Shown: in pieces, positions 35,586-43,880 of the stretch
Position numbering within the stretch: position 1 is the first letter of the stretch
How the letters are laid out: the number at the start of each line of letters is the position of its first letter
NCBI RefSeq assembly: GCF_000420305.1
Contig: NZ_ATUR01000002.1
Coordinates: 62,001 to 126,000, forward strand
Length of the DNA stretch: 64,000 nucleotides
Direction: 5' to 3'
Origin: Novosphingopyxis baekryungensis DSM 16222
Lineage (GTDB): Bacteria; Pseudomonadota; Alphaproteobacteria; Sphingomonadales; Sphingomonadaceae
The notes under the pieces: model-generated
Database searches by the model: none
What the model was told of the DNA's origin: nothing
What the model saw: the letters and a program-made list of their open reading frames with translations, nothing else
Program-made: the position numbers and the translations under genes

Positions 35586-36911
35586 ATGCGTCACATCGCG
35601 ATCATCGGGTCCGGCCCGGCAGGCTATTATACGGCGGAGGCCGCGCAAAAGGCGTTCGGGCAGGACGTGCGCATCGATATCATCGACCGGCTGCCCACGC
35701 CCTTCGGCCTGATCCGCTTCGGCGTGGCGCCCGATCATCAGTCGATCAAGGCGGTGGCGCGCCGCTATGAGAAGGTGGCGCTGAGCGACAATGTGCGTTT
35801 CTGCGGCCATGTCTCGGTGGGGCAGGACATCTCCATCGCCGAGCTGCAGGCGTTGTACGATGCGGTGGTGCTGGCCACCGGCGCGCCGCACGACCGGTTG
35901 CTGGACCTGCCGGGCAGCGATCTGGCGGGCGTCTATGGCAGCGCGGCCTTTGTTGGCTGGTATAATGGCCACCCCGATTTCGCCGATCTGGATCCACCGC
36001 TGGACGGGCGCGATGTCGTGATCGTGGGCAATGGCAATGTCGCGCTCGACGTGGCGCGGATCCTGTCCAAGACGGTGGCCGAATTCGATGACAGCGATAT
36101 CGTCGGCCATGCGCTCGCCGCGCTGGAGCAAGCGAACACGCGCCGCATCACCATATTGGGCCGCCGCGGCCCGCATCAGATTGCCATGACGCCCAAGGAG
36201 TTGGGCGAACTGGGACGGCTGGAAGCGGCCAGCCCGCGCGTCGACCCGGCCGATCTGCCGAAGGAGGCCGCCGATGCGCAGCTGGAGCCGGGCATGCGCA
36301 AATCGGTGACGCTGCTGCGCGAATATGCCGTCATTCCGGAGGCGCACCGGGCGACCAAGAAGGTTTCGATCGATTTCGATTTCTTCGCCTCTCCGGTGGA
36401 AATAACGGGCGAGGGCCGGGTGGAGGCGGTGCGCGTGGAGCGCACGCGGCTGGACGCGGACAACCGCAGCGTCGGCACCGGAGAAACCTATGACATCCCC
36501 GCCGCGCTGGTGGTCAGCTGCATCGGCTATCGCACCCCGCCGATCGAGGGCGTGCCCTATGAACAGGGGCGCGGGCGCTTCGCCAATGAGCAAGGCCGCA
36601 TCCTGCCGGGGCTTTATTGCGTCGGCTGGGCCCGGCGCGGGCCGACCGGCACCATCGGCACCAACCGCCCCGACGGCTATGAGCTGGTCGAGCGCATATT
36701 CGAGGATATCGGGGCCGAGGATATGGGGGCGGGCAGCGGCAAGGCCGGACGCGCCGGTCTGGATGCGCTGCTGGAGACGCGCGGCGTGGACCTCGTCACC
36801 TTTGCCGACTGGCAGAAGATCGACGAAGCCGAGATCGCCCGCGCCACCAGCGGCCACCCGCGCGAGAAATTCGTGAACGTGGAAGATATGATCGGGCTGC
36901 GGGGGGATTAA
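35586..36911 (+). CDS. FAD-dependent ferredoxin/adrenodoxin-NADP+ reductase (FprA-like)
   Basis: From the ATG at 35586 (SD AAGGAGA) the product is 441 residues: MRHIAIIGSGPAGYYTAEAA (FAD GxGxxG), IDIIDRLPTPFGLIRFGVAPDHQSIK, the NADP-binding region VVIVGNGNVALDVARIL, and a C-terminal GWARRGPTGTIGTNRPDGYELV. This is the adrenodoxin reductase/FprA type, which transfers electrons between NADPH and a ferredoxin. No ferredoxin or P450 gene is adjacent. The in-frame extension to 35538 contains the intergenic hairpin flank and is rejected. Confidence 0.9.
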   Translation: MRHIAIIGSGPAGYYTAEAAQKAFGQDVRIDIIDRLPTPFGLIRFGVAPDHQSIKAVARRYEKVALSDNVRFCGHVSVGQDISIAELQALYDAVVLATGAPHDRLLDLPGSDLAGVYGSAAFVGWYNGHPDFADLDPPLDGRDVVIVGNGNVALDVARILSKTVAEFDDSDIVGHALAALEQANTRRITILGRRGPHQIAMTPKELGELGRLEAASPRVDPADLPKEAADAQLEPGMRKSVTLLREYAVIPEAHRATKKVSIDFDFFASPVEITGEGRVEAVRVERTRLDADNRSVGTGETYDIPAALVVSCIGYRTPPIEGVPYEQGRGRFANEQGRILPGLYCVGWARRGPTGTIGTNRPDGYELVERIFEDIGAEDMGAGSGKAGRAGLDALLETRGVDLVTFADWQKIDEAEIARATSGHPREKFVNVEDMIGLRGD

Positions 36912-36984
36912 TCCGACAGCAGTTCGACGATCGACGATGGACCGATGCGCGATGTCTGGAACCGGGGCGCGAGGCGGACCCCGC

Positions 36985-37773
36985 TCAGCCGAAAAAGGCC
37001 AATGCCGTCGCTGTTAGGGGGTTCGCCGGATCGGCCAACAGCTTGGCGGTGAGCGCAAGACACATGATGATCAGAAGGGGCCGCACGGCGCGTGTGCCAA
37101 ATCGCATGGTGCTGTGCGCGCCGAGATAGGCACCTGCGATACTTGCAACGGCCATGGCGAGGCCGGTCGCGATCAGGACCTCGCCCGCCAGCAACAGGAC
37201 GATGACGCTCGAAAGGTTGCTGGAGAAGTTCAGCAGCTTCGTGTGCGCAATGGCGTTGACGGTGCCGAGGCCGAAGACCGCGATAAGAAGGGTGGTGTAG
37301 AAGGAGCCCGTGCCGGGGCCGAAGAAGCCATCATAGGCTCCGATGACAGCAGCCAGCACGAGCAGGAGAAAGGGCCGCGCCCGCACATGGCGGTCTTCGT
37401 CACTCAGATTGGGCTTCAGCAGATAGTAGATGGCCATCGCAATAAGCAGAATGGGGATGAAACCGGCAAGAAACTCCGGGTCGATGCGGGTCAACACGAA
37501 CGCGCCGGCAGCAGACCCGATAAAGGCCGAAACGGCCGGTCCAGCGAAACGCCCGAGATCGATCCTGCCGCGACGGGCGAAGGTCGCCACGGCTGTCGCG
37601 ACGCCGAACGTGGCTTGCAGCTTGTTGGTCCCGATGGCCGCCGCAGGTGGGACTCCGGCTGCCAGCAAGGCGGGCAAGGTGAGCAGTCCGCCGCCACCCG
37701 CTATGGCGTCCACGAACCCCGCCAGGAATGCGACGGCCATGAGGAGCGCTATGACGTCGAATGGCAATTCCAT
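36985..37773 (-). CDS. Sulfite exporter TauE/SafE family membrane protein (copy 1)
   Basis: A 262-residue protein with about eight hydrophobic helices. The family repeat is visible twice: AGFVDAIAGGGGLLTLPALLAAG near the N-terminus and GAYDGFFGPGTGSFYTTLLIAVFG in the middle. TauE/SafE (DUF81) proteins are proposed exporters of sulfite or organosulfonates; many members are uncharacterised. No sulfur-metabolism genes lie beside it. A second family member occurs at 55187-55957, but the two are clearly diverged paralogues. Confidence 0.82.
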   Translation of the reverse strand: MELPFDVIALLMAVAFLAGFVDAIAGGGGLLTLPALLAAGVPPAAAIGTNKLQATFGVATAVATFARRGRIDLGRFAGPAVSAFIGSAAGAFVLTRIDPEFLAGFIPILLIAMAIYYLLKPNLSDEDRHVRARPFLLLVLAAVIGAYDGFFGPGTGSFYTTLLIAVFGLGTVNAIAHTKLLNFSSNLSSVIVLLLAGEVLIATGLAMAVASIAGAYLGAHSTMRFGTRAVRPLLIIMCLALTAKLLADPANPLTATALAFFG

Positions 37774-37860
37774 CGCGGCCCATTAGGCTGCGATGTCGGG
37801 GTTCGCAACGTCAGAAATTGGACGCGGAGATAGCCATTCCAGAATAGCGGCGCGTCGTGA

Positions 37861-39207
37861 TCACTCCGCCTCGGCTGCCACGCCCGTCGCACCGGAACCG
37901 CCGGGCATGCCGGCAAAGGTCACCACGCTTTGCGCGCCATCGGCGGACAGCGCCGAGACGCCGAACAGATTGTTGTCGATGATCACGCCTTCCAGCACGG
38001 CTTGCGTTTGATCGGCGGGGATGTTGCGGGCGTCGGTCCAGTCCATCTGGTCGGCGCGGCGCCAGTGGACGCGGTATCCGGCGGCGTTCTTGACGGGCGC
38101 CCAGCTGACCGTGGTGTCTGCGCTCACCGCGCCTTCTATGTCCACGCTGGCGGGGGCGGCGGGCGCGGCGGCGAGTTCACGGATCACGTCCATGTTGAGC
38201 GCGGTGACGCGGGCCAGATAGTCGAAGTCCATCTTGTCGATGGTATCGCCATAGACGCGGCCGTCTTCGGTGCGCAGGTCCTGATGCTGATAGTCATAAT
38301 GCTCGACCACTTCGGAGAAGCGGATGGCGGGATAGCCGCGCTTCAGGAAGGGGGTGTGGTCGCCGCCGCGGCGAAAGCGGTCGGGGCGGCGGATGGCGAG
38401 CACTTCGAGCCGTCCGGGCGCGGCAGAGGCCACGCGGTCGATGGCCTTGGCCAGGGCGCGGGACGGGCTGTCATCCTCCCCGCCGATGGCGCGCTGCGTG
38501 GCGGCGGCTTCGGCATCGGCCACGGTGCGCAGGCCTTCGCTGAACACGCGCACCTGATCGGCGACATGCTGCCCGCCAATGCCGTTGCTGTTGCCGACCA
38601 CATCATTGTTGAGCACGGCGCTGACCGTCCAGCCGCGCTGCGCCGCCGTCTTGGCCAGCAGCTCGCCGCCGAACAGGCCCTGCTCCTCGCCGGAGAGCGC
38701 GGCATAGATGATGGTCGCGTCGAACCGTTCCCTGGAGAGCAGCCGTGCCGCTTCGAGCACCAGCGCGACGCCGGAGGCATCGTCGTTCGCGCCCGGCGCA
38801 TCGGAGCTTGCGTCCATCACATCGCTCACCCGGCTGTCGATATGCCCCTGCACGATGATGACGCGGTCCGGATCGCCCGTTCCGCGCTGGATGCCGAGCA
38901 CATCTTCCACGCGCACGCCCTGCGGAATACGATCGCCGGTCACCGTCTCGCCGATCGTCTCGACCGTGATGCAGCCGCCGCAATCCTTCGAGATCGTGCG
39001 GAAACGGTCCGCCGCAAAGGCGCGGGCGGCACCGATGCCGCGTTCAGGATCGGTGGCGGAGGACAAGGTGTGCCGGGTGCCGAAATCGACCAGCGTCTGC
39101 ACATTGTCGCGTAGTCGCTGCGGATCGGGCGCGGCATGATCGGCCGGCGTCTGCGCTGCGACGGCGGTGGACAGAAGAAGGGCGGGGGCCAGGAGGATAT
39201 GTTTCAT
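37861..39207 (-). CDS. M28 family metallopeptidase, exported
   Basis: From the ATG at 39207 the product is 448 residues: signal peptide MKHILLAPALLLSTAVAAQ, then an M28 aminopeptidase domain with zinc ligands in IVQGHIDSRV, GANDDASGVALVLEAARLL and ALSGEEQGLFGGELLA, and His in YDYQHQDLRTEDG. A C-terminal fibronectin type III-like region (TVSWAPVKNAAGYRVHWRRA) follows. It probably releases N-terminal amino acids from peptides in the periplasm or outside the cell. The TTG two codons upstream is a less likely start. Confidence 0.87.
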   Translation of the reverse strand: MKHILLAPALLLSTAVAAQTPADHAAPDPQRLRDNVQTLVDFGTRHTLSSATDPERGIGAARAFAADRFRTISKDCGGCITVETIGETVTGDRIPQGVRVEDVLGIQRGTGDPDRVIIVQGHIDSRVSDVMDASSDAPGANDDASGVALVLEAARLLSRERFDATIIYAALSGEEQGLFGGELLAKTAAQRGWTVSAVLNNDVVGNSNGIGGQHVADQVRVFSEGLRTVADAEAAATQRAIGGEDDSPSRALAKAIDRVASAAPGRLEVLAIRRPDRFRRGGDHTPFLKRGYPAIRFSEVVEHYDYQHQDLRTEDGRVYGDTIDKMDFDYLARVTALNMDVIRELAAAPAAPASVDIEGAVSADTTVSWAPVKNAAGYRVHWRRADQMDWTDARNIPADQTQAVLEGVIIDNNLFGVSALSADGAQSVVTFAGMPGGSGATGVAAEAE

Positions 39208-39257
39208 GGCCAAGGGGATAGCGCAGTCAGGCCCGCTTCAAAAGACCGTTGCCGGGA

Positions 39258-39878
39258 TCAGGGCAGATATTCGTCATCCGGCAGGCGGGCGGACCAGACC
39301 GCCAGATCGTTGAACGGGATGGGCGCCAGGAACTGCACCCCGGCAAAGCCCTCTCGCCACCAGCGCACCAGAGCCTTCTTGCGGCCGAAGCCGTCGATGG
39401 CGATCCGCAGCTCGCTGCCCTGTTTCAATTTGGTCTGGACCTCGATGCTGGCACCGGCCAGCGAAATGTCGATCAGATGCACCTGGCGGATGTCGCCATT
39501 CACATCGATCGCCGCCGGCAGATTGATGCGCAGGCGCTGTGGCCGCCGCTTGTGGTGGCTGTCCGGCAAGGCAATCAGCGTGGCGGTGTCGATCGGCTGT
39601 TCGAATTCGAACCCGCAATGATCGCCGCGCGACCAGCGCTTGTGCATGCGCATGGTGCGCCCGCCCAGAAATTCGATATCGACGATGTCGATACCTTCCA
39701 TCGGGCCGAAGACCTGTAATTTCATGCCGGTGCTGGAGAAATCCCGCATGATGCAAAAACAGTCATGATCGGGAAGCAGCAATTTGGCGGTCCGAAAAAT
39801 GACGCGGTGCCGCTCATTCGAACGGCGGTCATCGCCATTCTCCTGCTCGATCAACGTGCCATGTGCAGCCTGGGTCAT
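39258..39878 (-). CDS. Double PilZ-domain protein
   Basis: From the ATG at 39878 the product is 206 residues with two PilZ-like units. The first has NERHRVIFRTAKLLL … MRDFSSTGMKLQVFG; the second has RRPQRLRINLPAAIDV … LIDISLAGASIEV. Each has the arginine cluster and the [D/N]xSxxG motif of c-di-GMP binding. It may respond to c-di-GMP as a cytosolic regulator of motility, polysaccharide or adhesion. It is 40-50 bp after the M28 gene start on the same strand but points away from it. The longer in-frame start at 39917 is less likely. Confidence 0.78.
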   Translation of the reverse strand: MTQAAHGTLIEQENGDDRRSNERHRVIFRTAKLLLPDHDCFCIMRDFSSTGMKLQVFGPMEGIDIVDIEFLGGRTMRMHKRWSRGDHCGFEFEQPIDTATLIALPDSHHKRRPQRLRINLPAAIDVNGDIRQVHLIDISLAGASIEVQTKLKQGSELRIAIDGFGRKKALVRWWREGFAGVQFLAPIPFNDLAVWSARLPDDEYLP

Positions 39879-40098
39879 GCGGTATCTTTGTTTTTCGCCA
39901 CGCCTGCTACTAACCACAGAAATGTTAAGAAATGATGCAAAGCGGGCAGGCCAAGCCGTTAATTGCCAGCGCGGCGTTGCTTTTTGCGTCGCAGGACGTG
40001 GCGACAGAGTTGCTGCGCGATACCACAGACGGTAGAAAAGTTGTCAGGCTCGGCAGTTCAGAGCCGTATATAATGGCCAGCTATATCAGGAGAGCGCG

Positions 40099-40491
40099 AT
40101 GGAATGGATGATCTTGCCGTTTAAGCGGTACGCCGATTTTCGCGGTCGTTCGCGCCGCAAGGAATATTGGATGTTCACGCTGTTTATTGCCATCGCCACG
40201 GTGCTGCTGGGTGCCATGATGGTCGTCAGCGCAGAGGGCTTAGGCACCGCCTTCGGCCTTGTTGCGCTGCTGGGGGGGCTGGTTATCATCATTCCATCGC
40301 TGGCGGTGCAGGTGCGCCGTTTCCACGATCAGGACAAATCGGGCTGGTTCGTCCTGCTTAACCTGATCCCCTATATCGGCGGCTTTATCGTGCTGATCAT
40401 GATGCTCCTGCCCGGCACGGCTGGCAAAAACCGCTATGGGCCAGACCCTAAGGCGCTGGGCGAGGACGCACTGACCGAAACCTTCCGATGA
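40099..40491 (+). CDS. DUF805 family membrane protein
   Basis: A 130-residue protein with SD CAGGAGA: MEWMILPFKRYADFRGRSRR, then EYWMFTLFIAIATVLLGAMMV and two more hydrophobic segments, with the conserved VQVRRFHDQDKSGWFVLLNLIPYIGG and a tail KNRYGPDPKA. This is a textbook DUF805 (YhaH/YhaI-like) sequence. The family consists of small inner-membrane proteins without established function. The gene is monocistronic by position. Confidence 0.88.
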   Translation: MEWMILPFKRYADFRGRSRRKEYWMFTLFIAIATVLLGAMMVVSAEGLGTAFGLVALLGGLVIIIPSLAVQVRRFHDQDKSGWFVLLNLIPYIGGFIVLIMMLLPGTAGKNRYGPDPKALGEDALTETFR

Positions 40492-40589
40492 CGCCCGTCG
40501 CTTCAACATCTGTCACACCCATGGGCGCGCAATAGGCGGCACTGGCGGGTCTCGCCGGTTCAGGGCTTTTCAGCTCAGGGCTTTTAAGT

Positions 40590-41273
40590 TCAGGCTAGGG
40601 CAGCATCGCCGACGAAGGGATTGCTCTGGCGTTCGCGCCCGAAATTGCTGGCCCGGCCATGGCCGGGGATGAAGGTGGTGTCATCGCCCAGCGGCCATAG
40701 CTTCTGCGTGATCGCGTCGATCAGGTCCTGATGATTGCCCATCGGAAAATCGGTGCGCCCGATCGACCCTTCGAAGAGAACGTCGCCGACAATGGCCAGC
40801 TTCGATTCGCGGTGATGGAAGACGACATGGCCGGGCGTGTGGCCAGGGCAGTGATAGACGTCCAGCGTGAGATTGCCGACGGTCACCCGGTCGCCATCGT
40901 CCAGCCAGCGATCGGGCTCGAACGGGGCGCTGTCCAGCCCGAAGCGCGCGCCGTCATCGCCCAGCCGGTCGATCCAGAACAGGTCCGCCTTGTGCGGCCC
41001 TTCGATCGGCAGGCCCAGTTCTTTCGCCAGCTTGCCTGCCTCGCCGCAATGATCGGCATGGCCATGGGTGATGAGGATCTTTTCCAGCTGCACCCCGGTC
41101 TGCTTCACCGCATCCTTCAGCTTGTCCAGATCGCCGCCTGGGTCGACCAGCGCGGCCTTGCCCGTGGCGGTGCACCAGATCAGCGAACAGTTCTGCTGCA
41201 GCGGCGTGACGGGGATCATCGCGGCCTTGAGCGGCGGTGTCGGCTGGGCGGTGCTGGAGGTGACATTGGGCAT
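40590..41273 (-). CDS. MBL-fold metallo-hydrolase (glyoxalase II-like)
   Basis: From the ATG at 41273 the product is 227 residues with the metallo-beta-lactamase motifs THGHADHCGEAG (HxHxDH), YHCPGHTPGHVVF, VGDVLFEGSIGRTDFPMGNH, and FIPGHGRASNFGRER. It resembles the YcbL/glyoxalase II-like group that hydrolyses thioesters such as S-lactoylglutathione. The frame is open for another 40 codons with no similarity, so the internal ATG is chosen. The divergent S24-repressor gene is on the same strand upstream. Confidence 0.88.
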   Translation of the reverse strand: MPNVTSSTAQPTPPLKAAMIPVTPLQQNCSLIWCTATGKAALVDPGGDLDKLKDAVKQTGVQLEKILITHGHADHCGEAGKLAKELGLPIEGPHKADLFWIDRLGDDGARFGLDSAPFEPDRWLDDGDRVTVGNLTLDVYHCPGHTPGHVVFHHRESKLAIVGDVLFEGSIGRTDFPMGNHQDLIDAITQKLWPLGDDTTFIPGHGRASNFGRERQSNPFVGDAALA

Positions 41274-41338
41274 GGCTGCAAATCTGGCCGGGCCGGGGGC
41301 ATGATGCAAGCCCGTTGGCGATCGGGGCGGGCGGGGGA

Positions 41339-41986
41339 TCAGAAGCGCCGGCCCGCCCAGACCACGCGGCCGATCACCTCCACATCCGCCCATGGCACGC
41401 TGTCATAGCTGGGATAGGCCGCATTGTCCGACAATATGGACAGCAGCCCGCCGGGCGCCAGAGCCAGCCGTTTGACCATCAGCGTGCCATCCATGCGGAT
41501 GACGTGAATCCCCTCGCGGAAGGGGCGCTGCGCGGCGGCGCTGTCGACCATGATCTGGTCGCCATGCGACAGGGTGGGCTCCATGCTCTCACCCAGCACC
41601 GCGATCAGCTTGTGCGTATCCGGACTGGCCCCGATAGAGCGCAGCCAGGCTGCATCGAAGGCGATGCCGCCGCTGGCCGCATCGCCCTGCGCAAAGGCAC
41701 CGCCGCCGGCGGACGCTTCGGCTTGCAGCCGGTCCAGCCGAATCAGGCCGCCGGTTCCTGCCGAATTCCTATCCTGCGCGGGAATGCCCAATGTGGACGC
41801 GGCCACGCCGAAAAACTGGGCAATGGTCCGGCAGTCCTCTTCGGCCAGGCGCCGCGGGCTTCCGCGCTTGATAAACTGCTGAATATACGCAGGATTCTTT
41901 CCCAGCAGTCGTGACAGACCGGCATAGTCCCCACCATGATCGATGATGAGGCGCTCCAGCGCGCGGCGTTGTCCGGTTCCATCCAT
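41339..41986 (-). CDS. S24 family (LexA/CI-like) transcriptional repressor-peptidase
   Basis: A 215-residue protein: N-terminal HTH region (LERLIIDHGGDYAGLSRLLGKNPAYIQQFIKRGSPRRL), a Gly/Ala-rich linker with Ala-Gly pairs that could be a self-cleavage site (NSAGTGG, ASAGGG), and a LexA-type protease domain with the nucleophilic Ser in VLGESMEPTL and Lys in TLMVKRLALAPG. It probably represses nearby genes and is inactivated by RecA-stimulated self-cleavage. An SOS-box-like site and a palindrome lie in the 94-bp gap to the divergent HTH gene. Confidence 0.88.
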   Translation of the reverse strand: MDGTGQRRALERLIIDHGGDYAGLSRLLGKNPAYIQQFIKRGSPRRLAEEDCRTIAQFFGVAASTLGIPAQDRNSAGTGGLIRLDRLQAEASAGGGAFAQGDAASGGIAFDAAWLRSIGASPDTHKLIAVLGESMEPTLSHGDQIMVDSAAAQRPFREGIHVIRMDGTLMVKRLALAPGGLLSILSDNAAYPSYDSVPWADVEVIGRVVWAGRRF

Positions 41987-42002
41987 CAGGCCAGCATAGA
42001 GA

Positions 42003-42016
42003 TAGGAAAATTCCTA
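42003..42016. promoter_or_regulatory. Palindromic operator candidate between S24 repressor and HTH gene
   Basis: TAGGAA-AA-TTCCTA is a perfect 6-bp inverted repeat with a 2-bp spacer, 17 bp upstream of the S24 repressor start. A partial half-site (GTAGGATT) follows near 42022. This is the expected place for a repressor autoregulatory operator. Confidence 0.5.
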
Positions 42017-42036
42017 GACAAGTAGGATTTGGAAAG

Positions 42037-42051
42037 GAACAAAGAAGGAAC
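42037..42051. promoter_or_regulatory. SOS box (GAAC-N7-GAAC) candidate
   Basis: GAAC AAAGAAG GAAC at 42037-42051 is the reverse complement of the alphaproteobacterial LexA box GTTC-N7-GTTC, with exact spacing. It lies 30 bp before the small HTH gene and 51 bp before the S24 repressor. Confidence 0.55.
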
Positions 42052-42080
42052 ATTGATTCGGCGGACGGGGAGCGAAGGCC

Positions 42081-42272
42081 ATGCATCTAGGACGGACAGT
42101 GGAACGGTTCTTGCGGGAGGCGGATATGCCGGCGACCAGATTCGGCCGTCTGGCGGTGAACGATCCGCGCTTTGTGCACGATCTGCGCAATGGACGGGAG
42201 CCGCGCTCGCGCACCGCAGACCGCGTCATCGCCTTTATCGAACATTTCCGGGAGCATCATGATGCCGCATGA
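42081..42272 (+). CDS. Small HTH DNA-binding protein
   Basis: A 63-residue ORF with SD GGGGAG: MHLGRTVERFLREADMPATR, then FGRLAVNDPRFVHDLRNGRE and TADRVIAFIEHF. The pattern (helix, turn, LAVNDPxFVxxLRNGR recognition segment) resembles Cro/CI-type DNA-binding domains. It is divergent from the S24 repressor, with an SOS-box-like site and a palindrome in between, which suggests mutual regulation. It overlaps the next ORF by 11-14 bp. Probably a transcription regulator of a damage-responsive unit. Confidence 0.65.
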   Translation: MHLGRTVERFLREADMPATRFGRLAVNDPRFVHDLRNGREPRSRTADRVIAFIEHFREHHDAA

Positions 42273-42570
42273 CGCCTTGCTGTGCCGCGGCGCGGGCCGG
42301 GTGGTCCGTCACATGGTGGATATCGTGGGCCAGCCATGCGTGATCCGCTGGGCGGGGCAGCGCCCCTGGGCCAGTGCCACGTTCGATGGCTTGCGGCTGG
42401 CCGTGCAGCTGGAACTGACCGAAGAGCCCGCACCCGAAGATCTGCGCGCCATATGTCTTCGCCTGGAGCAGGCCGATTATGGCGTGGCGAAATATCTGGT
42501 CGCCGATGTGCAGGCCGCCGGCAAGGCGCGCATGATCGATATAGAGGCGCTGCTGATCCGGAACGCCTGA
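42262..42570 (+). CDS. Conserved hypothetical protein downstream of the HTH gene
   Basis: A 102-residue protein (start 42262, with GGGAG seven bases upstream; ATG 42259 is possible): MPHDALLCRGAGRVVRHMVD, then WASATFDGLRLAVQLELTEEP and YGVAKYLVADVQAAGKARMIDIEALLI. It looks like a compact alpha/beta protein, but I recognise no family. It overlaps the end of the HTH gene by 11 bp, so the two are translationally coupled and probably co-regulated by the S24 repressor and/or SOS. Convergent with the following membrane protein gene, 8 bp apart. Confidence 0.55.
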   Translation: MPHDALLCRGAGRVVRHMVDIVGQPCVIRWAGQRPWASATFDGLRLAVQLELTEEPAPEDLRAICLRLEQADYGVAKYLVADVQAAGKARMIDIEALLIRNA

Positions 42571-42577
42571 TCGCTCC

Positions 42578-43858
42578 TCAGGCGCTGCGTTGGCTCAGGC
42601 GCTCCAATGTCTCCAGGGCGGCGCGCAGCGCCTCGTCCATATCGTCGGAGGGGCCGTTCCGGTCTGGCGTCTTCGAGGGGGCCGGAGCCTTGCTGTCCAC
42701 TTCAGACGCGAAAGCCGGACGCACCGTCTGTCGGGATTCGGGAAAGGGCGCGCTTTTTCCTGACGGCGCTGCGGCCATGCGTGGCCCTGGAGATGGTGGT
42801 TCGGATGCTCCGCCGTCGCTGCACTGCGCCGCAGATGGTGCTGCCGGTTCAGGGGGCTGCGTCGTTTGCGCAGGCGTCACGGCGTCGACAGGCGCCGGTT
42901 CCGATTCGGCACGCGCGCTGTCGGTCGCGGCGGTTTTGGCACTTTGCAGAAGCCGCCGTTCGAGCCGGTCGATCAGCGCATTCAGATCGAGATCGGCATA
43001 GGGCATGCCCTGATCCGCTGCCCGATCGCCATGGTCCTGCGCAGCAAGCCGGTCCTGCTCGCGATCCGAAGATACGGGCCGTGTCGGCGGAACGCTGTCG
43101 CCGGCATCCATTTGCGGAGGTGATGCTTGTGGGGATGGGCTGGAAAGTGGCCGCCAATTGTCCACCTCTGCAGCCTTGGCCGCCATCGGCACGGCACGGG
43201 GGGCGTCCGTCGGGGCGGGCTCGGACGGATGGTCCGCTGCGGTGCCGGTGGATGGCGTGTCCGCTTCGGTGGGGGCAGGCGCGGCGGCGCGGGTGCCAAA
43301 GGTATCTTCCATGTCCGCGAAATCCGCACTGGCTGAAATCGGCCGACGTGGCGGCGCATCAGGGTGGCGGTCGAACCGATTGAGCCTGGGCACATCCTCG
43401 GTCGCCCGCACGCTGGTGGTTGGCGCGGCCTCCTCCGTTTCCCGGCCAGCCAGCGCATCGAGCCTGCTTTTTACCTTGGCAAACCAGCCCGGCCCGGACG
43501 CCATATTCGCCTGGCTGTCCGACGCGTCGATGGGCCGGACCGCAGCGGGCGGCAAACGGCGCTCGGTGGCGGCATGGTCTTGCATGGTGATCAACTCCTT
43601 GGAATCAGTGCGCGAAGGCTCCTGCTGACCGCGAACGGCCAGCACGATGCCCGCCGCCAGAACGGCGGCGGCAAAGGCCAGGGCCAGCCTTGCGGTCATG
43701 CCGAGCGGCGGGGCGGCTTGCGCTATCATTTCGGACAATCCGCTGGACGCGGTGAAATTCTCGATCACGCCGATCGGGATGAGCAGCGTCGCGCATGCAG
43801 CCACGGTTCCGGCCAGCAGGGCCAGAATGATGGGCTGAATTCGCTTGTCGATATGCAT
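42578..43858 (-). CDS. Membrane-anchored protein with long disordered cytoplasmic region
   Basis: From the ATG at 43858 (SD AGGAG) the product is 426 residues. Two N-terminal helices (IQPIILALLAGTVAACATLLIPIG and TARLALAFAAAVLAAGIVLAV) are followed by about 340 residues rich in Pro, Ala, Ser, Asp and Glu without globular pattern. Short helical islands occur near DLNALIDRLERRLLQ and at the C-terminus (DMDEALRAALETLERLSQR). I recognise no family. It sits between the HTH/hypothetical pair and the exosortase-A-associated glycosyltransferase on the same strand as the latter (23 bp gap), so it may belong to that envelope unit. Confidence 0.6.
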   Translation of the reverse strand: MHIDKRIQPIILALLAGTVAACATLLIPIGVIENFTASSGLSEMIAQAAPPLGMTARLALAFAAAVLAAGIVLAVRGQQEPSRTDSKELITMQDHAATERRLPPAAVRPIDASDSQANMASGPGWFAKVKSRLDALAGRETEEAAPTTSVRATEDVPRLNRFDRHPDAPPRRPISASADFADMEDTFGTRAAAPAPTEADTPSTGTAADHPSEPAPTDAPRAVPMAAKAAEVDNWRPLSSPSPQASPPQMDAGDSVPPTRPVSSDREQDRLAAQDHGDRAADQGMPYADLDLNALIDRLERRLLQSAKTAATDSARAESEPAPVDAVTPAQTTQPPEPAAPSAAQCSDGGASEPPSPGPRMAAAPSGKSAPFPESRQTVRPAFASEVDSKAPAPSKTPDRNGPSDDMDEALRAALETLERLSQRSA

Positions 43859-43880
43859 GCCTGCTCCTGCGAGGGCGCGC

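Noticed and set aside
35559-36857. 432-residue ORF on the minus strand
   Set aside because: Antisense of the FprA-like reductase, whose FAD and NADP motifs are intact.
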